Positions 1-8,774 of a DNA stretch of 64,000 bases are shown here, one piece after another (the stretch's first letter is position 1; each line of letters starts with the position of its first letter). The notes beneath the pieces were generated by a model that saw nothing but the letters and a program-made list of their open reading frames with translations, was not told where the DNA came from and searched no databases. The DNA lies in NCBI RefSeq assembly GCF_017640745.1, contig NZ_JAEPQA010000018.1, positions 46,293 to 110,292 of the forward strand, in the 5' to 3' direction. The stretch comes from Nisaea sp. GTDB lineage: Bacteria; Pseudomonadota; Alphaproteobacteria; Thalassobaculales; Thalassobaculaceae. Position numbers and translations under genes: made by a program.

Positions 1-605
1 AGCGAGAAGGCGACATGCGGATGCGCCATGGCGAGCCGCTCGATGACGTCGACTGCGTGAGCGTATTCCGTACGCGCCGCCTTGAGGAACTTGAGCCGCG
101 CCGGGGTGGCATAGAACAGGTCGCGGACCTCGATCCTCGTTCCCTGACCCAGTGCCGCCGGCTCCGCTGGGCCAACCCGCCCGCCCTCGACAGTGAGGCT
201 CCAGGCGCTGTCCTCCGGCCCGGCCGAAGCCGAGCGGGTGGTGATCGTCATCCGGCTCACCGCGCCGATCGACGGCAGAGCCTCGCCGCGGAAGCCGAGG
301 CTCATGATGTTGGTCAGGTCCTCGCCCTTGAGCTTGGAGGTGGCGTGCCGCTCGACCGCGACTTCCAGCTCTTCACGGGTCATGCCGATACCGTTGTCAG
401 TGATGCTGATCGCGGTTCGCCCGCCGTCGCGCATCACGATATCGATCCGTGTCGCCTCGGCGTCGAGCGCGTTCTCGACCAGCTCCTTCACCGCGCTCGC
501 CGGCCGTTCGACGACCTCGCCGGCGGCGATGCGGTTGACCAGCCCGTCGGGGAGGCGGCGGATCCGCCCGATGCGTTCGTCGATGCGCTGCGCAGCCGCG
601 CTCAC
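1..605 (-). CDS. mutL: DNA mismatch repair protein MutL, N-terminal part (3' end outside window)
   Basis: This is the N-terminal GHKL ATPase domain of MutL, which couples MutS mismatch recognition to downstream repair. About 200 residues are visible. Conserved ATPase motifs are seen: [10 protein letters not shown] with Glu41 and Asn45, DNGIGM near 70-74, ATSKL near 88 and [11 protein letters not shown] near 104, followed by [13 protein letters not shown]. The start is a GTG overlapping the pgi stop (GGGTGA), which suggests translational coupling to pgi. The gene continues beyond base 1, so the C-terminal endonuclease or dimerisation domain cannot be judged. Confidence 0.95.
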   Translation of the reverse strand, partial: MSAAAQRIDERIGRIRRLPDGLVNRIAAGEVVERPASAVKELVENALDAEATRIDIVMRDGGRTAISITDNGIGMTREELEVAVERHATSKLKGEDLTNIMSLGFRGEALPSIGAVSRMTITTRSASAGPEDSAWSLTVEGGRVGPAEPAALGQGTRIEVRDLFYATPARLKFLKAARTEYAHAVDVIERLAMAHPHVAFS

Positions 606-1930
606 CCGCCCATCTCCGCGAGATAGCGCCGCGCCAGCACCTTGCCCTGCTCGACGGCAGGCTGATCGAATGCGTCGACGCCGAAGAGGTCGGCGGCGAT
701 CATGGTCTCGAGGAAGAAATGCATCATCAGGGCGCCCACGCTTTCCTCGTCCACCTTCGCGGTGCGGATGATCCGGGTCGGCCGTCCGTTGGCGATCAGG
801 GTCTCCGCCGTCGCCCGCTGCTCGGCATCTAGCAGGTCTCCCATGGTGCGGCCCTCGAGATAGGCGAGCCCCTCGCCCATCAGCTCGGTCGCGCTGCCAT
901 TCACCCGCCCGCCAGTCTTCGCGACGTCGCTCTGCACGATGGTGACCAGCTTGTCGCGCGGCCCGTCGAGGAAGAGCTGCAGGGCGCTGTGCTGGTCGAC
1001 CGCGCCGAGCGCGCCGATCGGCGTCGTGCCGTTGCCCCCCTTGCCGAGGCTTTCGGCCCAGAGCTGGGTGTACCAGTCGCCGATCCGGTCGAGCCGGTCG
1101 CTGTAGGGCATCAGCACGCTTTGCGTCACGCCGCGCTCACGCAGCAGGCCGACATTGACCATGGCACCGACCGCGGGCGCGCTCTCCTCCGGCCGGTTCG
1201 CCTCCAGCGCGGCGGCGGTTACGGCAGCCGCGCCGCGCCGGATCGCGCGCGCGTCGAGCCCGACGATCATGGCCGGCAGCAGACCGTTGAGGGTGAGCCC
1301 GGAATAGCGCCCGCCGATATCGGGATCGTGGTCGAGGCAGGGGCAGCCGACTTTCTCCGCGAACTGCCGCAAGGGGCGCGCGCCCGGCTCGGTGATGGCG
1401 ATGAAATGCTGTGACGGATCGAGCCCGGCCTCGATATAGGCGTCGTGCAGCAGCAGGGTCTGGCAGAGCGTTTCCGCCGTGCCGCCCGATTTCGAGATCG
1501 CGATCACCATGGTCTTCGCGAAATCCACACGCTGATAGATCGCCGTGAACGTGGCGGGATCGATATTGTCGAGGAAATGAAGACGCGGCGCGGTCGGCGA
1601 GAAGGCAGCTCCCTTCTCCGACAGCCGGCAGATCGTCGCGCCGCCAAGGCTGGAACCGCCGATCCCGAGGATCAGCACATCGGCCGCGCGGCGGCGGATG
1701 TCGTCGGCAAGCGTTTCGGCGAGTTCGAGATCGTCCAGGCGCTCCGGCAGGGAGAGCAGCGGAAGCTCGCCGGTCTCGCGCTTGCGGCGCAGCCCCTCGA
1801 GCGACGCCGCGGCCGGTTCCGCGAGCGCGGCAAAGGCGGCACCGGACAGACCGCCCGGACCGAGTTTGCGTTCGAATGTCGCAGAAAAATCATGCCGGAG
1901 CGATCCGGCCGTCAAATGAAGCGCTTTCAT
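602..1930 (-). CDS. pgi: Glucose-6-phosphate isomerase, short form
   Basis: It interconverts glucose-6-phosphate and fructose-6-phosphate in the cytoplasm. The 442-residue protein carries the sugar isomerase (SIS) core with [11 protein letters not shown] near 87-97, a SKSGGTAET phosphate-binding loop, and the GRYSG signature around residue 208. It is shorter than the roughly 550-residue enterobacterial form and closer in length to the compact form found in other bacteria. It is upstream of mutL and overlaps it by 3 bases. The start ATG has no strong ribosome site, but the N-terminus is conserved-looking. Confidence 0.93.
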   Translation of the reverse strand: MKALHLTAGSLRHDFSATFERKLGPGGLSGAAFAALAEPAAASLEGLRRKRETGELPLLSLPERLDDLELAETLADDIRRRAADVLILGIGGSSLGGATICRLSEKGAAFSPTAPRLHFLDNIDPATFTAIYQRVDFAKTMVIAISKSGGTAETLCQTLLLHDAYIEAGLDPSQHFIAITEPGARPLRQFAEKVGCPCLDHDPDIGGRYSGLTLNGLLPAMIVGLDARAIRRGAAAVTAAALEANRPEESAPAVGAMVNVGLLRERGVTQSVLMPYSDRLDRIGDWYTQLWAESLGKGGNGTTPIGALGAVDQHSALQLFLDGPRDKLVTIVQSDVAKTGGRVNGSATELMGEGLAYLEGRTMGDLLDAEQRATAETLIANGRPTRIIRTAKVDEESVGALMMHFFLETMIAADLFGVDAFDQPAVEQGKVLARRYLAEMGG

Positions 1931-2013
1931 GGTTACCGAATCTAGCAGATGCGGTTCGGGCGAACCACCTTCGGAACGGCGCTCTTCCGCCTCCGCTCGG
2001 TTTTTCGGCGTCC

Positions 2014-3366
2014 TCAGGACCGCGGCTGTGGCACCGGGGCCGTTGCCTTCAGATCCTTCGGCTGCCCCACCACGACGAAGGTCAGCTCGTCCGCGTGGAA
2101 CAGTCGCTTCGCAACCCGTTTCAGGTCCGTCATCGTGACCGAATCGATCAGTTCCGGACGCTTCTCCAGATAATCGAGCGGACGCTTATCGCGCTGCAGG
2201 GAGACCAGCATGCCGGCGATCGGCGCCGAGCTGGTGAGCTGCATCGGGAAGGAGCCGTTGATATAGGTCTTGGCGTCCCGTACCTCCTGCTCGGTCGGTC
2301 CGTTCTCCGCCATCTCCGCCCAGATCTCGCGCACCAGCCGGACGGTCTCGGCGACCTTGTCGTTGCGGGTCGAGACCCCGCCCATGACCATCTGCGCGCC
2401 GTCGAGCGGCAGGCTGTAGGCATAGATCCCGTAGGTCAGGCCGCGCTTCTCCCGGATCTCCTCGGTCAGACGCGAGCCGAAACCACCGGCCATGATCTCC
2501 ATCAGAATGGCTGCGGCAAAGCGGTCCGGGTCGTCGCGCGGGATACCGCGGTGGCCGAAGACAACGACGGATTGCGGCACCGCCTGCTCCACCACGAAGG
2601 TCTCTCCGACCGCGCTGAGCTGCGCTGCCTCCAGCGGCGTCTGCGCGGGGGTATCCGGAAGCGCGCCGAAGGTCCGGTCGAGCAGCAGGCCGAGGCGCTG
2701 CGGATCGATGTCGCCGACCACGCCGATTTCCATCTGATCGCGCGTCAGGACCTTGCCCGCGAAACCCTTCATGTCCTCGACGGTTATGCGGCCGACGCTG
2801 TCGACCGTACCACTGTCGGGCCGGCCATAGGGATGATCCGGGAAGGCCGCACGCCACCAGGTCTCGCTGGCAATGGTCTGCGGACGTGTCGCGCTGCGTT
2901 TCAGGGAAGAGACGATCTGCGCCCGGATGCGCTCGACCGGCTCCGGATCGAAACGCGGCTCGCTCATGGCGAGGCGCATCAGCTCGAACGCCGTGTCGGA
3001 ATGCTCCGTCAGGGTCTGCAGGCGGGCGCTGAAGCCGTCCCGCCCGGCACTGAAGCCGAGACCGATCACACGGTCCTCGAGCTGCCGGCGGAAAGCCTCG
3101 CTGTCATAGGGTCCGGCGCCTTCGTCGAGCAAAGCCGCGACCATGTCCGCGAGGCCTTCCTTGCCGTCCGGATCCGCCGCCGCACCGCCCTTGAAGGAGG
3201 CGGAGAGCGTGATGATCGGATTCTTGTGGTCCTCGACCAGCCAGGCCTCGATCCCGCCCGGGCTGACCACGCGCTTGATCTCGATCGCCTCGGCGCCGCC
3301 CGCGCGGCCGAGGACGAGAAGGGTGCCGAGCGCGAAAACGGCACAACGGAAAAGCATCGTCGTCAT
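2014..3366 (-). CDS. Exported M16-family peptidase homologue without the zinc motif
   Basis: The 450-residue protein has an N-terminal signal peptide (hydrophobic residues about 4-24, cleavage near GGAEA) and the two-lobed M16 fold typical of pitrilysin/processing-peptidase subunits. Where active members have HxxEH it reads LADMVAALLDEG, so zinc ligands are missing and it is expected to be non-catalytic. It lies 10 bases downstream of an active M16 gene on the same strand. Paired active/inactive M16 subunits that form a heterodimer are an established arrangement, so a periplasmic heterodimer is the likely role. The physiological substrate is unknown. Confidence 0.85.
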   Translation of the reverse strand: MTTMLFRCAVFALGTLLVLGRAGGAEAIEIKRVVSPGGIEAWLVEDHKNPIITLSASFKGGAAADPDGKEGLADMVAALLDEGAGPYDSEAFRRQLEDRVIGLGFSAGRDGFSARLQTLTEHSDTAFELMRLAMSEPRFDPEPVERIRAQIVSSLKRSATRPQTIASETWWRAAFPDHPYGRPDSGTVDSVGRITVEDMKGFAGKVLTRDQMEIGVVGDIDPQRLGLLLDRTFGALPDTPAQTPLEAAQLSAVGETFVVEQAVPQSVVVFGHRGIPRDDPDRFAAAILMEIMAGGFGSRLTEEIREKRGLTYGIYAYSLPLDGAQMVMGGVSTRNDKVAETVRLVREIWAEMAENGPTEQEVRDAKTYINGSFPMQLTSSAPIAGMLVSLQRDKRPLDYLEKRPELIDSVTMTDLKRVAKRLFHADELTFVVVGQPKDLKATAPVPQPRS

Positions 3367-3376
3367 CTAATTTTCC

Positions 3377-4726
3377 TCAGCTCGCCGGTTTCGGACGCAA
3401 GACGCTGGTGACATGGCCCGGTTTGGTCAGCACGGCGCGCGCCGCCTCCATCACCTGCTCGGCGGTGACCGCACCGACCTCCTCCGGCCAGCTCTCGATC
3501 TGCTCGATCGTCCGCCCGACCGCCAGCGCCTGGCCGACCGCATGGGCCGGGGCCGTCACGCTGTCGCGGGCATAGACGGCGCTCGCCTTCATGCTCTTCA
3601 CGGCGCGCGCGACCTCGGCCGGGTCGACACCGTCACGCAGGATCGCCTGCAACTCCGCCTCGACCGCCTTTTCAAGCGCCTCGACGGAATGGCCTTCGGC
3701 GGGCACGCCGTAGAACCCGAAAGTCGAGGGGCCTATATCGCCGCCGCCGCTGAAGGCGCCGACGGAGAGCGCGACCTTCTCTTCGATCACCAGCTTCTTG
3801 TAAAGCCGGCTGGTCGACCCGCCGCCAATCACCTCCGCCAGCACCGCGAGCGGCAGCACATGACGGCTCTCGCCCCAGAAGCGGCTCGGCGCCAGCCAGC
3901 GCCGCGTCCAGCTCTCCTGCGCAGCGAGCGGATGAGCCAGCTCGACCCGGCGGGCGGCGATCTGCTCGGGTTCCTCGGGCCGCATCCGCTCCGGAACCGG
4001 ACGGGCCGGGATGACGCCGTAATATTTCTCCGCCAGCGGCTTCAGCCGCTCCATCGTGATGTCGCCCGCGACCACCAGAATGGCGTTATTCGGCGCGTAC
4101 CATTTGCGGTAGAAGGCGAGCGCGTTCTCCCGCGTCAGCGCCTCGATCTCATGGGCCCAGCCGATCAGCGGACGGCGATAGGGGTAATTCAGGTAGAGCG
4201 CCGCGTTCGTCCGTTCACTCAGGAGCGCGGCCGGGCTGTTGTCGACCCGCGAGCGCCGCTCCTCCAGCACCACCTGGCGTTCCGCCGCGACCTCGTCCTC
4301 ATCCAGCATCAGGTTCGTCATCCGGTCGGCTTCCATCTCCATCACCAGCGGCAGCTTGTCGGAGGCGATGGTCTGGAAATAGGCGGTGTAATCGTATCCG
4401 GTGAAGGCGTTGCCCTGCCCGCCGTTGCGCGAAACGATGCGGGAGAACTCGCCGGACGGCACCTTCTCGGTGCCCTTGAACAGCAGATGCTCCAGAAAAT
4501 GCGCGAGCCCGGTCTCGCCCGGCGCCTCGTCCGCGCCGCCGACCTTGTACCAGACCATGTGGGTGACGACCGGAACGCGCTGGTCGGTGATGGCGACGAC
4601 CTGCATGCCGTTGGACAGGGTGAAGCTCTCTGGCTCGTAGACCTTGGCCCCGGCGGATCCGCCGGGGACCAGGATGCAGAACAGGGCGAGGAAAAGCGCG
4701 CCTCGTCCGATGGCCGGAAGTCTCAC
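3377..4726 (-). CDS. Exported M16 zinc metallopeptidase (catalytic subunit)
   Basis: The 449-residue protein has a signal peptide (about residues 1-27) and the inverted zinc motif HFLEH at 76-80, with a third glutamate ligand near 156 in LEERRSR. These are the residues needed for zinc-dependent peptide cleavage. The N-terminal domain is followed by the usual C-terminal M16 domain with substrate-binding Arg/Tyr features. It precedes the zinc-less M16 gene by 10 bases, so the two are probably one operon and one complex in the periplasm. The substrate is not evident from sequence. Confidence 0.9.
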   Translation of the reverse strand: MRLPAIGRGALFLALFCILVPGGSAGAKVYEPESFTLSNGMQVVAITDQRVPVVTHMVWYKVGGADEAPGETGLAHFLEHLLFKGTEKVPSGEFSRIVSRNGGQGNAFTGYDYTAYFQTIASDKLPLVMEMEADRMTNLMLDEDEVAAERQVVLEERRSRVDNSPAALLSERTNAALYLNYPYRRPLIGWAHEIEALTRENALAFYRKWYAPNNAILVVAGDITMERLKPLAEKYYGVIPARPVPERMRPEEPEQIAARRVELAHPLAAQESWTRRWLAPSRFWGESRHVLPLAVLAEVIGGGSTSRLYKKLVIEEKVALSVGAFSGGGDIGPSTFGFYGVPAEGHSVEALEKAVEAELQAILRDGVDPAEVARAVKSMKASAVYARDSVTAPAHAVGQALAVGRTIEQIESWPEEVGAVTAEQVMEAARAVLTKPGHVTSVLRPKPAS

Positions 4727-4815
4727 GGGGTCAGTCTCCTGGGTTACGTCGCCGGCAAAATGGCTTTCGACCCTTCGAGATATGGACAGGTTTGCGGCAG
4801 GAACAAGGCCGTCGC

Positions 4816-5574
4816 TCAGGGCAGATCGAAGCCGAACTGCGCCAGCAGCCTCCTTCCGGACTCCGCAAGGATGAAGTCCCGCAGCGCGGCGGCCTCTGGT
4901 GGCGCGTTCCGCAGCAGCGCCAGTCCGTTTTCGGATCCGACGGCAAGCGATTCCGGCAGGTCGACGATCTTCAGGCCGCCGACCTGATTGCGCGCGAGCG
5001 CCGCATTCGTCCGGTATGTCAGAAAGAGATCGGCGTGCCCCTGTTCGAGGATCCAGCCGTAGGGGTTGCGTCCCGCCGGAACCGGCAGCGCATCCCCGCC
5101 GCCCGTCAGTTTCCGGGCTTTCGCCTCAAGTAGGGTGAACGCGCCAAGGCGCAGACGCTCGGCCTTCCCGAACAGCGTCCAGGCATAATCGCCCGCCGGA
5201 TCGGTGACAGGTGTCGAGGTTGCCACACGGACGTCCTCATCCAGCAGGGCGTCGAGCAGCGTCTCCGGCGAGACCTCGATCCCGGGGCGGACGAGCGCGC
5301 AGAGCCGGTTGCGGGAGAAGAGGGCAACCTCGCCGGCCAGCCCGGCCCGCCGAAGCGCTTCGGGATGCGCCATGTCCGCCGAGGCGAACAGGTCTGCCTC
5401 TGCGCCCTCCTCTATGCGCTGCCGCAACAATCCAGACGGGCCGAAACGCGTCCGGACCGGAAATCCTGTCTTGGAGGTGAAATCCGCGACGACGGCGCCG
5501 AGCGCAGCTTCGAGACTGCCCGCGGCGAAGAGCGAAATGGCCCTGTGCTCCGTCTCCCGGGCGGCTGGACTCAA
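4816..5574 (-). CDS. ModA-like oxyanion-binding protein lacking a signal peptide
   Basis: Type II periplasmic-binding-protein fold of the molybdate-binding ModA kind: ISLFAAGSLEAAL at the N-terminus and FGPSGLLRQRIEEGAEADLF around residues 47-66, then SENGLALL and a C-terminal FILAESGRRLL. The chosen start is a TTG that overlaps the stop of mop (GATTGA), giving 252 residues with no signal peptide. Extending upstream in frame only runs into mop and its leader in another frame. It may therefore be cytoplasmic, or export may depend on a start I cannot see. A role in handling molybdate or tungstate is inferred from the mop neighbour. Confidence 0.75.
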   Translation of the reverse strand: MSPAARETEHRAISLFAAGSLEAALGAVVADFTSKTGFPVRTRFGPSGLLRQRIEEGAEADLFASADMAHPEALRRAGLAGEVALFSRNRLCALVRPGIEVSPETLLDALLDEDVRVATSTPVTDPAGDYAWTLFGKAERLRLGAFTLLEAKARKLTGGGDALPVPAGRNPYGWILEQGHADLFLTYRTNAALARNQVGGLKIVDLPESLAVGSENGLALLRNAPPEAAALRDFILAESGRRLLAQFGFDLP

Positions 5575-5780
5575 TCGACCGCCAGCATCACGTCGGAGGC
5601 CTTTATGATCGCGGTGACGTTCTTGCCCACTTCGATCCCGAGCCGCTTCGCCGAATCCATTGTGATCGAGGAAATGACGTGATTGCCGTTCCCGATATCG
5701 ATCGTGATCACGGCGGTGACCACGCCTTCCTGAAACTCGACCACCTTGCCGGTGAGAGCATTGCGTGCGCTGATTTTCAT
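5571..5780 (-). CDS. mop: Molbindin: single Mop/TOBE-domain protein
   Basis: A 69-residue protein starting MKISARNALTG, the canonical beginning of a Mop domain, which binds molybdate or tungstate in the cytoplasm as an oligomer. The length equals a single Mop unit. The ATG is preceded by GGGAGA at good spacing. Longer in-frame starts upstream (position 5864) would add an unrelated proline-rich leader and are less likely. It is divergent from the transporter genes beginning at 5885 and translationally coupled to the ModA-like gene downstream. No ModE-type palindrome was found in the 100-base divergent gap. Confidence 0.88.
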   Translation of the reverse strand: MKISARNALTGKVVEFQEGVVTAVITIDIGNGNHVISSITMDSAKRLGIEVGKNVTAIIKASDVMLAVD

Positions 5781-5884
5781 GAAAGAATCTCCCGGTTGCG
5801 GCGGGTGCCAATTGTCGTTCATGCCGCCTGACTGCAAGATGGTACAAAGTCCCGGCGGGAACAATGGCGACAGGCGAGGACAGG

Positions 5885-6964
5885 ATGCATCCTGCGAAAG
5901 TGACGCTCAGAAACCTCATCCGTTTCTGTCTGGCATTCGGCATGCTGCTGGGCGCGGCGGCGGATGCCGCAGCCGTGGCCTTCAAGGACTCCGCCGGGCG
6001 CGCGGTTCCCGTTCCGGAGCGGGTCACCAAGGTCTTTCCAGCGGGACCGCCGGCGGGGATCTTCCTCTACATGCTCGCCCCCGACCTGATGGCCGGATGG
6101 ACCCGCTCGCCCCGTCCCGACGAACGCGATCTGATGCCGCAAGCTTATGCAGACCTGCCGGAAATCGGCCGGCTGACGGGGCGCGGCGGCAGCGCCAACC
6201 TTGAAACGGTGCTCGCCTCGAAGCCGGATCTCATCCTCGATTACGGCTCGCTCAGGCCGACCTATGTCTCCCTCGCCGACCGGGTGCAGACACAGACCGG
6301 AATCCCCTATGCCCTGATCGACGGCAGCTTCGACCAGATTCCGCAGGCCTTCCGGGCAACCGGCAACCTGATCGGACGGCCCGCGGAAGGGGAGGCAAAG
6401 GCACAGGAGACCGAACGCATCCTCGCCGACCTCGCCGCCGTCAGGCAGTCCCTCTCGATCGGCTCCTCGGCGCCCCGGGTCTATTACGGCCGCGGCGCGG
6501 ACGGATTGCAGACCGGTGTCGGCGGATCGATCAATTCGGAACTTCTCAAATATGCCGGCGCGGTAAATGTGGCCGAGAATGTCGGCGGATCCGGCAATCT
6601 CGCGTCCGTTTCGATGGAGCAGGTGCTCTCCTGGAACCCGGACGTCATCCTGACCACCGATCCGAATTTTTACGAACGGGTCTGGTCCGACTCAGTCTGG
6701 GCGACGCTCGGCGCGGTGAAGGCAGGCCGGGTCTATCTCTCCCCCACCCTGCCCTTCGGCTGGTTCGACCGGCCACCGTCCGCCAACCGCCTGATCGGGC
6801 TGCGCTGGCTGCTGGCCGTGCTCTATCCGGACCGGTTCGCGGGTGAACTGGAAGCGGAAACCCGGGCCTTCTACAGAACCTTCTACCATCTGGAGCTTAC
6901 CCACGCGCAGCTCTCGAAGGTATTGGGGCCCGGCACCCGACCCGGGACCGGGCGCTCGAAATGA
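5885..6964 (+). CDS. Periplasmic binding protein of a FecB/BtuF-type ABC importer, MolA-like
   Basis: The protein is about 359 residues, with a signal peptide ending near ADAAA and the helical-backbone binding fold (PF01497 type): LETVLASKPDLIL and MEQVLSWNPDVIL mark the two lobes. I prefer the ATG at 5885, preceded by GCGAGGACAGG, over the in-frame ATG at 5864. This superfamily carries iron-siderophore, haem, cobalamin and, in the characterised Haemophilus MolABC system, molybdate/tungstate. Adjacent mop and ModA-like genes favour an oxyanion substrate here. The stop overlaps the permease start (ATGA). Confidence 0.85.
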   Translation: MHPAKVTLRNLIRFCLAFGMLLGAAADAAAVAFKDSAGRAVPVPERVTKVFPAGPPAGIFLYMLAPDLMAGWTRSPRPDERDLMPQAYADLPEIGRLTGRGGSANLETVLASKPDLILDYGSLRPTYVSLADRVQTQTGIPYALIDGSFDQIPQAFRATGNLIGRPAEGEAKAQETERILADLAAVRQSLSIGSSAPRVYYGRGADGLQTGVGGSINSELLKYAGAVNVAENVGGSGNLASVSMEQVLSWNPDVILTTDPNFYERVWSDSVWATLGAVKAGRVYLSPTLPFGWFDRPPSANRLIGLRWLLAVLYPDRFAGELEAETRAFYRTFYHLELTHAQLSKVLGPGTRPGTGRSK

Positions 6965-7992
6965 CGCTTTCGGGCGGCGTTTCGGCGATGCGCACGGGCG
7001 CATGGGCCGCTGGCGGGCTTGGGGCCATCTTCCTGCTGTTCTGCATCGCGGCGACCGTCGGCCAGTATCCGCTGAGCATCGCCGAAGTGCTGACCGCTCT
7101 CGGATCCCTTTTGAGCGGCGCGGAGACCGGAAGCGCGGCGGAAACCGTGGTGCTGAACATCCGGCTTCCGAGGCTTGCTGCCGCGCTCCTCGTCGGCCTC
7201 GCCCTGGCCGCCTCGGGCGCCACCTACCAGACCGTGTTCCGCAATCCGCTGGTCGCGCCGGACATTCTCGGCGTTTCGGCCGGCGCGGGTCTCGGCGCGG
7301 TCACCGCTATCTTCCTCTCGCTCCCGGTGCCGATGATCCAAGCTTTCGCTTTCGTCTTCGGACTGCTGGCAGTGATCGTCGTCTATTTCATGTCGAAGCT
7401 GGTGCGGGGCGTGCACGATCCGATCCTCGTACTGGTGCTGTCGGGCGTGGTCATCGGGGCGGTGATGGGCGCGGGGATATCGGTGCTGACCTATCTTGCC
7501 GACCCCTATGACCAGCTGCCGGCGATCACCTTCTGGCTCATGGGCAGCCTTGCCGGCATCACCTTCGACGACCTGATGGCCGCCTGGCCGCCGGTACTGG
7601 CCGGGATCGTTCCGCTCTTCCTGCTGCGCTGGCGGATCAATCTGATGGCGCTCGACGAGGAGGAGGCGCGCGCGCTCGGGGTCGAGACCGGCCGCCTGCG
7701 CGTCGTCCTCGTCGTCGCGGCGACGCTGATGACCTCGTCGGTGGTGGCGATCTCGGGCACCGTCGGCTGGGTTGGTCTGATCATCCCACATGTCGCGCGG
7801 TTCCTGGTCGGTCCGGAATTCAGCAGGCTGCTGCCGGCCACCGTCCTGATCGGCGCCGGTTACCTGCTGCTGGTCGATACGATCGCCCGGAGCAGCGCCG
7901 GGATCGAGATCCCGATCGGGATACTCAACGCCTTCATCGGGGCGCCGCTTTTCCTCTGGATCCTCGCCCGGGCGCGGCGGTCATGGCGTTGA
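6961..7992 (+). CDS. FecCD-family ABC importer permease, MolB-like
   Basis: A 343-residue integral membrane protein with about ten hydrophobic segments and the FecCD signature region IRLPRLAAALLVGLALAASG around residues 63-82, followed by FRNPLVAPDILGVSAGAGLG. This type of permease dimerises and pairs with two copies of the ATPase. It overlaps its binding protein by 4 bases and the ATPase by 10 bases, so the three form one operon. The size is close to MolB of Haemophilus (from memory), but iron-chelate permeases have the same architecture, so substrate rests on context. Confidence 0.9.
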   Translation: MTLSGGVSAMRTGAWAAGGLGAIFLLFCIAATVGQYPLSIAEVLTALGSLLSGAETGSAAETVVLNIRLPRLAAALLVGLALAASGATYQTVFRNPLVAPDILGVSAGAGLGAVTAIFLSLPVPMIQAFAFVFGLLAVIVVYFMSKLVRGVHDPILVLVLSGVVIGAVMGAGISVLTYLADPYDQLPAITFWLMGSLAGITFDDLMAAWPPVLAGIVPLFLLRWRINLMALDEEEARALGVETGRLRVVLVVAATLMTSSVVAISGTVGWVGLIIPHVARFLVGPEFSRLLPATVLIGAGYLLLVDTIARSSAGIEIPIGILNAFIGAPLFLWILARARRSWR

Positions 7993-8765
7993 CGCTCAGT
8001 GCCCGCGGGCTTGGTTTCGGCTATCCGGGCCACAGGGTCGGCCACGCGCTCGATCTCGATATCGGGGCGCACCAGGTGACGATGCTGCTCGGCCCGAACG
8101 GCTGCGGCAAGACGACCCTGTTCCGCACCCTCCTCGGACTGCTTCCGGCGCAGGCCGGTGCCGTCACACTGGACGGCATGCCGCTCTCCTCCCTCTCTCG
8201 GCAGGAGATCGCCCGCCGCCTCGCCTACGTGCCCCAGGTCGCGGAAGGCTACTTTCCGTTCTCGGTTCTGGATGTCGTCCTGATGGGGCGGGCACCTTTC
8301 CTCGGGACCTTCGAGGCGCCCGGAAGAAAAGACCGTGAGCTTGCCGGGGCCGCGCTCGGGCAACTCGGGCTCGACGAGCTCGCTGACCGCTCCTTTTCCG
8401 CAATCAGCGGCGGGCAGCGCCAGCTCGCGCTGATCGCCCGTGCCCTCGTCCAGGCCGCGCCTGTCCTGATCATGGACGAGCCGACGGCCAATCTCGACTA
8501 CGGAAACCAGCACCGGATCCTGAAGCGGGCGCGGGCGCTCGCCTCGGACGGACGAACGGTGGTCATTTCATCGCACAATCCGGATCACGCGCTCGCATAC
8601 GCCGATCAGGTGGTGCTGATCAAATCGGGCACGGTGATTGCGGCCGGACCGGCAGAGGAAACGATGACCGCGGAGCGCCTCTCCGGGATGTACGACATGC
8701 CGGTCGCAGTACTGGAGGTCGAGGACGGCCTCGGCGGCCGCTCCCGGCGGTGCGTCCCGCTCTAA
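7983..8765 (+). CDS. ABC importer ATPase, MolC/FepC-like
   Basis: The 260-residue ATPase has Walker A GPNGCGKTT at 37-45, a Q-loop around YVPQ, signature ISGGQRQL near 140-147, Walker B VLIMDEPT near 160-167 and the switch His in ISSHNPDHAL. It energises the FecCD-type permease encoded just upstream, overlapping it by 10 bases. The last coding residues are Arg/Pro-rich and not part of the conserved fold. A downstream terminator is not obvious. Only 9 bases separate its stop from the convergent lipoprotein gene. Confidence 0.92.
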   Translation: MALTLSARGLGFGYPGHRVGHALDLDIGAHQVTMLLGPNGCGKTTLFRTLLGLLPAQAGAVTLDGMPLSSLSRQEIARRLAYVPQVAEGYFPFSVLDVVLMGRAPFLGTFEAPGRKDRELAGAALGQLGLDELADRSFSAISGGQRQLALIARALVQAAPVLIMDEPTANLDYGNQHRILKRARALASDGRTVVISSHNPDHALAYADQVVLIKSGTVIAAGPAEETMTAERLSGMYDMPVAVLEVEDGLGGRSRRCVPL

Positions 8766-8774
8766 GCGTAGAAC

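Noticed and set aside
5781..5884. Possible ModE box or molybdenum-cofactor riboswitch in the mop/transporter divergent gap
   Set aside because: No ATATA-type dyad and no recognisable riboswitch core; the 104 bases only show short GC-rich repeats.
4816..6030. 404-codon form of the ModA-like gene extending over mop
   Set aside because: The extra 150 codons are the wrong frame of mop and its upstream region, with no signal peptide; the TTG overlap start is better.
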